Below, in pieces: positions 28,843-28,890 of a stretch of DNA of 28,890 nucleotides; the first letter of the stretch is position 1; the number at the start of each line of letters is the position of its first letter. Under the pieces are notes generated by a model, which saw only the letters and a program-made list of their open reading frames with translations, was not told the DNA's origin and did not search any database. The stretch lies in NCBI GenBank assembly GCA_003537755.1, contig DPQS01000039.1:1-28890 (forward strand), given 5' to 3'. This stretch comes from Clostridiales bacterium (GTDB taxonomy: Bacteria; Bacillota; Clostridia; Christensenellales; CAG-314). A program made the translations under genes and the position numbers.

Positions 28843-28890
28843 ACAAGGCCTTATACTATTTTTAGTAGGTGAATTATACTTTCAAGTGCA

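Overview
The window looks like chromosomal DNA of a low-GC Bacillota, most likely an uncultured gut clostridium (Christensenellales-like). This placement is inference. It rests on AGGAGG-type ribosome binding sites, sigma-70-like promoters with 17-bp spacers, CUT1-type sugar transport without its own ATPase, lipoprotein signals and the standard genetic code. No marker gene fixes the taxon.

Region 1 (1-229) is the end of a tRNA cluster: the 3' part of a probable tRNA-Asn, tRNA-Glu(TTC), tRNA-Val(TAC) and a strong terminator. Region 2 (230-7970) is a defence-like island beside the tRNAs. It holds a NERD-domain nuclease-like gene, a CxxC/SHVVP HNH-like zinc protein, a RloA ATPase / RloB pair behind a perfect consensus promoter with a small unknown third gene, a scrap of a possible DUF1016 nuclease gene, and a 775-residue membrane protein of unknown family. 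Region 3 (8037-10025) is a mobile-element remnant. A long imperfect inverted repeat carries a promoter and leads into an operon of four small unknown proteins and an ArdA-type antirestriction protein. The next gene of that operon is cut off after its first codons.

Region 4 (about 10000-11490) is a scar. An AraC regulator N-terminus (minus strand) is cut at the element edge. Next comes a 121-bp copy of the tail of another AraC gene, which is intact at the right end of the window. That copy fuses at CCACCAA to a near-copy of the tRNA-Val terminator, followed by a C-terminal fragment of an S41 peptidase.

Region 5 (11490-28802) is one long glycan-use operon on the minus strand with a divergent AraC regulator. 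In order of transcription it encodes a 1270-residue surface protein with seven repeats, a large lipoprotein resembling an (alpha/alpha)6 glycoside hydrolase, a solute-binding lipoprotein, two CUT1 permeases, a Gfo/Idh/MocA oxidoreductase, a GH112 beta-galactoside phosphorylase, a GH78 alpha-L-rhamnosidase-like enzyme and a nucleoside hydrolase, then a decayed ribokinase-like gene and a terminator. The simplest reading is capture and surface cleavage of a glycan, import of small oligosaccharides, and phosphorolysis and hydrolysis inside the cell. A galactose-rhamnose glycan is suggested by GH112 next to GH78. The transporter ATPase must come from elsewhere.
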